A DNA stretch of 17,237 nucleotides from UBA668 sp038328705 (GTDB taxonomy: Bacteria; Actinomycetota; Acidimicrobiia; Acidimicrobiales; Ilumatobacteraceae). A model generated the notes under the pieces. That model did not search any database. It was not told where the DNA came from and was given only the letters and a program-made list of their open reading frames with translations. Where the stretch lies: contig JBBQMG010000086.1 in assembly GCA_038328705.1 (NCBI GenBank), positions 1 through 17,237 of the forward strand. The letters are read 5' to 3'. The position numbers and the translations under genes are program-made. This document shows, piece after piece, positions 13,889 to 17,237 of the stretch. Each line of letters begins with the position of its first letter. Position 1 is the stretch's first letter.

Positions 13889-15087
13889 ACGTGCTCCTTG
13901 GGGGGATACCAGAGATGTACGTCGCCACCTGGGCCGTTGCCCAGCCAGATCTGTCCGCCGTGTTGTTGCACAAGGGCACGAGTGATGGCGAGGCCGAGGC
14001 CGGCATGGCCGGTACGTGTGGCCCGCGCGGGATCGGCGCGGGTGAATGGATCAAATGCCTGGTCGCGGAAGTCGGCTGGAAAGCCTTCGCCCTCGTCGGC
14101 GACGACGACCGATACTCCCTCGTCGGTGCCTGCGACAGTGACGGTGATGAGGCCGCCGGCAGGGGAGTGGCGGATGGCGTTCTCCACCAAATTGCGCAGG
14201 CCGCGGCTGACGTCCAGCTGATTCGCAGTCACGTTGCCAGGGCCATCTGCGAATAGCTCCATCCGTAGGCCGCGACGGTCGGCGACGGGTGTGAGCGCTT
14301 CGACAGCCTCATGTGCGATCTCAGCGACTGAAACCGTCTCGCGTGCATGCGTCCGCTGACCGGATTCGATGCGAGCGAACTCGACGAGCTGGTCCAACAG
14401 TGCTTCCACGTTGTCCAGTTCGTTGCCGACCACCCCGAGGTATCGGTGTGGGTCAGGAGCGATTCCATCCTGCAAGCTTTCGACGGCCGCGCGCATCGCA
14501 GCGAGTGGTGTGCGAAGGTCGTGCCCAATGCTGGTGAAGAGCATCTGGCGGGCAGCTGCCAGACGGTTGCGTTCTTCGGCGGCGGCCTGCAACGAGTTGA
14601 CCATTTCGTCCACGGCGGCCGCCGCGCGGCCGACCTCGTCCTTGCGCTGAATCTCGGTACGCGCCGTGAAGTCCCCGGCAGCGACCTGCTCGGCAACGTC
14701 ACCGAGGCGAGCGATGTCACGGGCGAGCGGCCGGGTGAGCTGCGAGCCGACGACCAACGCAATACCGCATGACAGCACCAGCACGACGAGGAACAGCCGA
14801 TAGTCGTGAGTGGAGAGGAACATCGCGTTCGATGCTGCCGACGTGGTCACCGCACCCAATGCCAGCGAACACAGGCCAACCACGAGCGCAGCGCCGGCGA
14901 CGCTGGCTCGGCTGGACACCCATCGACGCAGCAATGGCACCAGCGCGGCGGTCACAACTGCCGGTGCAGCAAGGATCGCCAGCAGGTGCCAACGGTCGCC
15001 GGCGGTGGCAGGTGCCAACAGCACCTCTGCGAGCACGGCCGCGCCTACGACAAGCGCAGCCAGCCAGAGTACGAGCCGCCAGTTCAC
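13885..15087 (-). CDS. Sensor histidine kinase, HAMP type, four transmembrane segments
   Basis: This 400-residue kinase has four membrane segments (about 4-24, 33-52, 62-83, 97-114) joined by short loops and no sizeable extracellular domain. A HAMP domain (about 115-168) follows, then the dimerisation/phosphoacceptor helix with H189 in SIGHDLRTPL. The ATPase domain has N303 (N box), DEGEGF (331-336) and GHAGLGLAI (360-368). It should autophosphorylate at H189 and pass phosphate to D54 of the response regulator encoded just upstream. The signal is probably sensed in or near the membrane. I chose GTG at 15087 because it forms a GTGA overlap with the regulator's stop; the open frame extends 14 codons further upstream, entirely inside the regulator gene. 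Its own stop overlaps the molybdoprotein ATG. Confidence 0.95.
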   Translation of the reverse strand: MNWRLVLWLAALVVGAAVLAEVLLAPATAGDRWHLLAILAAPAVVTAALVPLLRRWVSSRASVAGAALVVGLCSLALGAVTTSAASNAMFLSTHDYRLFLVVLVLSCGIALVVGSQLTRPLARDIARLGDVAEQVAAGDFTARTEIQRKDEVGRAAAAVDEMVNSLQAAAEERNRLAAARQMLFTSIGHDLRTPLAAMRAAVESLQDGIAPDPHRYLGVVGNELDNVEALLDQLVEFARIESGQRTHARETVSVAEIAHEAVEALTPVADRRGLRMELFADGPGNVTANQLDVSRGLRNLVENAIRHSPAGGLITVTVAGTDEGVSVVVADEGEGFPADFRDQAFDPFTRADPARATRTGHAGLGLAITRALVQQHGGQIWLGNGPGGDVHLWYPPKEHV

Positions 15088-15770
15088 GGCTCGAACCGGT
15101 AGCCCACGCCCCACACCGTGGTGATCCACCGGGCCTGTTCGGGGTTGGCCTCGATCTTGATGCGCAGGCGGCGCACGTGCACTGTGACCGTGGCTGGGTC
15201 TTGGAAGTCAGGTGACGAATCCCACACATGATGCAGGAGTTGTGCGCGCGAAAACACTTGGCGGGGAGCCTGCGCGAGGAAGGCGAGAAGGTCGAACTCC
15301 TTGGCGGTCAGCGAAATCGACGAACCGGCGACGAAGACCTCCCGCGCCGGCAGATCGATGCGCAATCCACCCTCGAACTCGAGCGCAGCGGAGGTGGCCG
15401 CTGCCGCTTGCGCACGACGGAGCACCGTCCGCACTCGGGCCACCAACTCACGTGGAGAGAAGGGCTTGGAGATGTAGTCATCGGCGCCGAGCTCGAGGCC
15501 GAGCACCCGATCGGATTCCTCCACCCGGGCGGTGAGCAGAATGACCGGAACACGATCGCGGCCTGAGCCGCGCAGAAAATCAAGTCCAGAGGCACCCGGC
15601 AACATGATGTCGAGCACGATGAGGTCAGGTTGGAACTCGGCCACCGCGTCGGCGACCAGATCTCCGCGATCCAACTCTCGGACCTCATAGCCGTCACGCA
15701 TGAGGTACTGCGCGACGACCTCTCGGACAGTGGGTTCGTCGTCGACGACAAGGATTCGCTGCGCAGCCAT
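15084..15770 (-). CDS. OmpR/PhoB-family response regulator
   Basis: This 228-residue regulator has a receiver domain (about 4-118) with the acidic pair D10-D11, phosphoacceptor D54, T80 and K102. A C-terminal winged-helix DNA-binding domain covers about 133-228 and ends VTVHVRRLRIKIE...VWGVGYRFEP, the typical OmpR recognition helix and wing. It probably acts with the kinase encoded immediately downstream and controls transcription, likely including its own operon and the molybdo-oxidoreductase. The ATG at 15768-15770 has no ribosome binding site; TATGGT ends 8 nt upstream, which suggests a leaderless transcript. An 11-bp-spaced direct repeat further upstream is a candidate autoregulatory site. 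Confidence 0.96.
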   Translation of the reverse strand: MAAQRILVVDDEPTVREVVAQYLMRDGYEVRELDRGDLVADAVAEFQPDLIVLDIMLPGASGLDFLRGSGRDRVPVILLTARVEESDRVLGLELGADDYISKPFSPRELVARVRTVLRRAQAAAATSAALEFEGGLRIDLPAREVFVAGSSISLTAKEFDLLAFLAQAPRQVFSRAQLLHHVWDSSPDFQDPATVTVHVRRLRIKIEANPEQARWITTVWGVGYRFEP

Positions 15771-15778
15771 TGCCGCAC

Positions 15779-15784
15779 ACCATA
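15779..15784 (-). promoter_or_regulatory. Candidate -10 element of the response regulator operon
   Basis: Minus-strand TATGGT lies 8 nt before the regulator ATG, with no Shine-Dalgarno sequence between. The -35 region 17 bp upstream reads TTCTCC, a poor consensus match, as would be expected for an activator-dependent promoter. Confidence 0.4.
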
Positions 15785-15822
15785 CGGACGAACGAACCCG
15801 CGGAGAATGACCCTGACGCAGA

Positions 15823-15838
15823 GTTTCTCGGATGTTTC
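15823..15838 (-). promoter_or_regulatory. 11-bp-period direct repeat, possible response-regulator site
   Basis: GTTTC occurs at 15823-15827 and again at 15834-15838 (GAAAC on the minus strand), one helical turn apart, about 53-68 bp before the regulator start. OmpR-family regulators typically bind tandem half-sites with about this spacing. Five-base half-sites are short, so a chance match is quite possible. Confidence 0.3.
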
Positions 15839-15857
15839 GTAGACCGTGCGCTGTTCT

Positions 15858-17126
15858 TCAGCGGTTGGTGATCGGCACGTAGTCGCGGGTGCCTTCGCCG
15901 GTGTACCACTGCCGGGGACGACTGATCTTTTGTTCCTTGTCGCCCAGCAGTTCCTGCCAGTGGGCCAACCAACCAACGGTGCGCGGGATTGCGAACAGCA
16001 CGGTGAACATGGCGACCGGGAAACCGAGCGCCTGATAGATGAGGCCGGAGTAGAAGTCGACATTGGGGTACAGCTTGCGCTCGACGAAGTACGGGTCGCT
16101 GAGGGCGGTCTCTTCCAACTTCAGGGCAATGTCGAGCAGCGGGTTCTTGCCGGTGACCTCGAAGACGTCGTAGGCGGTCTTCTTGATGATGGTGGCCCGC
16201 GGATCGAAGTTCTTGTACACGCGGTGACCGAAGCCCATCAGGCGGGTGCCGTTGCCGCTCTTCACGTCCTCGATGAACGCAGGCACGTTCTCGATGCTGC
16301 CGATCTCGGTGAGCATGCGTACAACCGCTTCGTTGGCGCCACCGTGTAGCGGGCCGTAGAGAGCCGAGGCGGCGGCCGCCGCCGAGGAGTACGGGTCGGC
16401 GTGGCTGGACCCAACGACGCGCATGGCCGTGGTGCCGCAGTTCTGCTCGTGATCGGCGTGGAGAATGAACAGCACGTCCATTGCCCGCTCGAGACGCGGG
16501 TCGATCTCGTAGTCGCCGATGCGCCACATCATGTTGAGGAAGTTGCCTGGGAACGACAGCTCGTTGTCGGGGTACACGAAGGGCAAGCCGACCGAGAAGC
16601 GATAGCACATGGCAGCCAGCGTGGGCATCTTGGCGATCAGGCGCAGGATCTGCTTGTCGCGATTCTCCTTGTCGTGGATGTCCTTGGCGTCGTTGTAGAA
16701 CGTGCCCAAAGCACCCATGGCGCTGACGAGCATCCCCATCGGGTGTGCGTCGTAGTGGAATCCGTCGACGAAACGCTTACGCATGTTCTCGTGGATGAAG
16801 GTGTGATGGATGACGTCGTCGTTCCACTTCGCCAGCTGCGGGGCGTCGGGCAGCTCACCGTTGAGCAGCAGGTACGCCACTTCGAGGTAGGTGCTCTTCT
16901 CGGCAAGCTGCTCGATGGGGTAGCCACGATAGCGCAGAATGCCCTGATCACCATCGAGGTACGTGATTGCGCTCTTGCACGCCGCGGTCTGCATGTATGC
17001 CGGGTCGTAGATGAACAGCGACGGATCAAGCTCTCGAACGGCCGCCGCCGGAAAGACGCCGCCCTCGATGGGAACGGTGACCGTCTTCCCCGTGCGATCG
17101 TCGGTGATGGTGATGGTGTCGGGCAT
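15858..17126 (-). CDS. gltA: Citrate synthase (hexameric, GltA type)
   Basis: This 422-residue enzyme condenses acetyl-CoA with oxaloacetate to give citrate, the entry step of the TCA cycle. The catalytic triad is clear: H261 in GPLHGGANE, H301 in GFGHRVYKN and D357 in NVDFYSG, which match E. coli H264, H305 and D362. HADHEQNCGTT (223-233) is another family signature. The N-terminal extension (residues 1-45, including the acidic DDRTGKTV) is typical of the larger bacterial GltA type rather than the short dimeric one. The ATG at 17124-17126 is preceded by GAGGGG (17133-17138) at 6-nt spacing. It is followed by an 87-bp gap and then the two-component operon on the same strand; I see no clear terminator there. 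Confidence 0.98.
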   Translation of the reverse strand: MPDTITITDDRTGKTVTVPIEGGVFPAAAVRELDPSLFIYDPAYMQTAACKSAITYLDGDQGILRYRGYPIEQLAEKSTYLEVAYLLLNGELPDAPQLAKWNDDVIHHTFIHENMRKRFVDGFHYDAHPMGMLVSAMGALGTFYNDAKDIHDKENRDKQILRLIAKMPTLAAMCYRFSVGLPFVYPDNELSFPGNFLNMMWRIGDYEIDPRLERAMDVLFILHADHEQNCGTTAMRVVGSSHADPYSSAAAAASALYGPLHGGANEAVVRMLTEIGSIENVPAFIEDVKSGNGTRLMGFGHRVYKNFDPRATIIKKTAYDVFEVTGKNPLLDIALKLEETALSDPYFVERKLYPNVDFYSGLIYQALGFPVAMFTVLFAIPRTVGWLAHWQELLGDKEQKISRPRQWYTGEGTRDYVPITNR

Positions 17127-17132
17127 GTTGTT

Positions 17133-17189
17133 CCCCTCGGTGACACGACGTGGTTGGTGAGGGCTTTTGTCCCCCGAAGGTTGAGACTA
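17133..17189 (-). promoter_or_regulatory. gltA ribosome binding site and candidate -10
   Basis: On the minus strand GAGGGG (17133-17138) is a clear Shine-Dalgarno sequence for gltA. TAGTCT (17184-17189) could be the -10, giving a 5' leader of about 50 nt. A TTGGGA further upstream is 20 bp away, too far for a confident -35. Beyond this, up to 17237, I see no gene. Confidence 0.4.
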
Positions 17190-17237
17190 GCGGCGAGGGG
17201 TCTTCAGTGTCCCAACCGGCAGCCACATCTGTTCGGC

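Overview
This window looks like ordinary chromosome from a high-GC actinobacterium. Lineage markers include an apparent MshC mycothiol ligase, an F420-dependent NADP reductase, an InhA-type enoyl reductase and a HIT protein resembling the mycobacterial Ap4A phosphorylase that lies beside thrS. The combination suggests Actinomycetota outside the mycobacteria, plausibly Acidimicrobiia; that placement is inference. No rRNA, tRNA, CRISPR array, phage or insertion sequence was recognised. Genes are tightly packed, with GTGA or ATGA stop/start overlaps at four junctions.

Layout. (1) 1-3256, minus strand: fabI, then a DUF255/thioredoxin-domain protein 5 nt downstream, then a secreted lipoprotein running off the left edge. 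(2) 3302-5981, plus strand: npdG and mshC, overlapping by 4 nt, and a plsC-like acyltransferase; npdG is divergent from fabI across 45 bp. (3) 6002-7048, minus strand: a histidine-rich polytopic membrane protein that I do not recognise. (4) 7148-11320: thrS (plus), a RIO-type kinase (minus), and a HIT-GNAT pair (plus). A 23-bp imperfect inverted repeat separates the convergent thrS and RIO genes. The 220-bp RIO/HIT divergent gap holds opposing promoter candidates and a possible 14-codon leader ORF. (5) 11348-12325, plus strand: a PIG3-type quinone oxidoreductase. (6) 12332-15770, minus strand: response regulator, histidine kinase and membrane molybdo-oxidoreductase, coupled by 4-nt overlaps. 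(7) 15858-17126, minus strand: citrate synthase.

How the genes fit together. Several serve redox and lipid metabolism: F420/NADP exchange, mycothiol synthesis, type II fatty-acid elongation, acyl transfer to phospholipid, and citrate formation. ThrRS can produce Ap4A as a side product and the HIT protein probably degrades it, so the thrS neighbourhood may form a translation/Ap4A module interrupted by a RIO kinase. The two-component system probably controls its own operon and the molybdoenzyme.

Several promoters appear to place a -10-like hexamer only 6-9 nt before the start codon with no Shine-Dalgarno sequence, which suggests leaderless mRNAs. The least explained elements are the RIO leader ORF in a hairpin, the histidine-rich membrane protein, and the Sec/Tat-type topology of the molybdoprotein with its coupled sensor.
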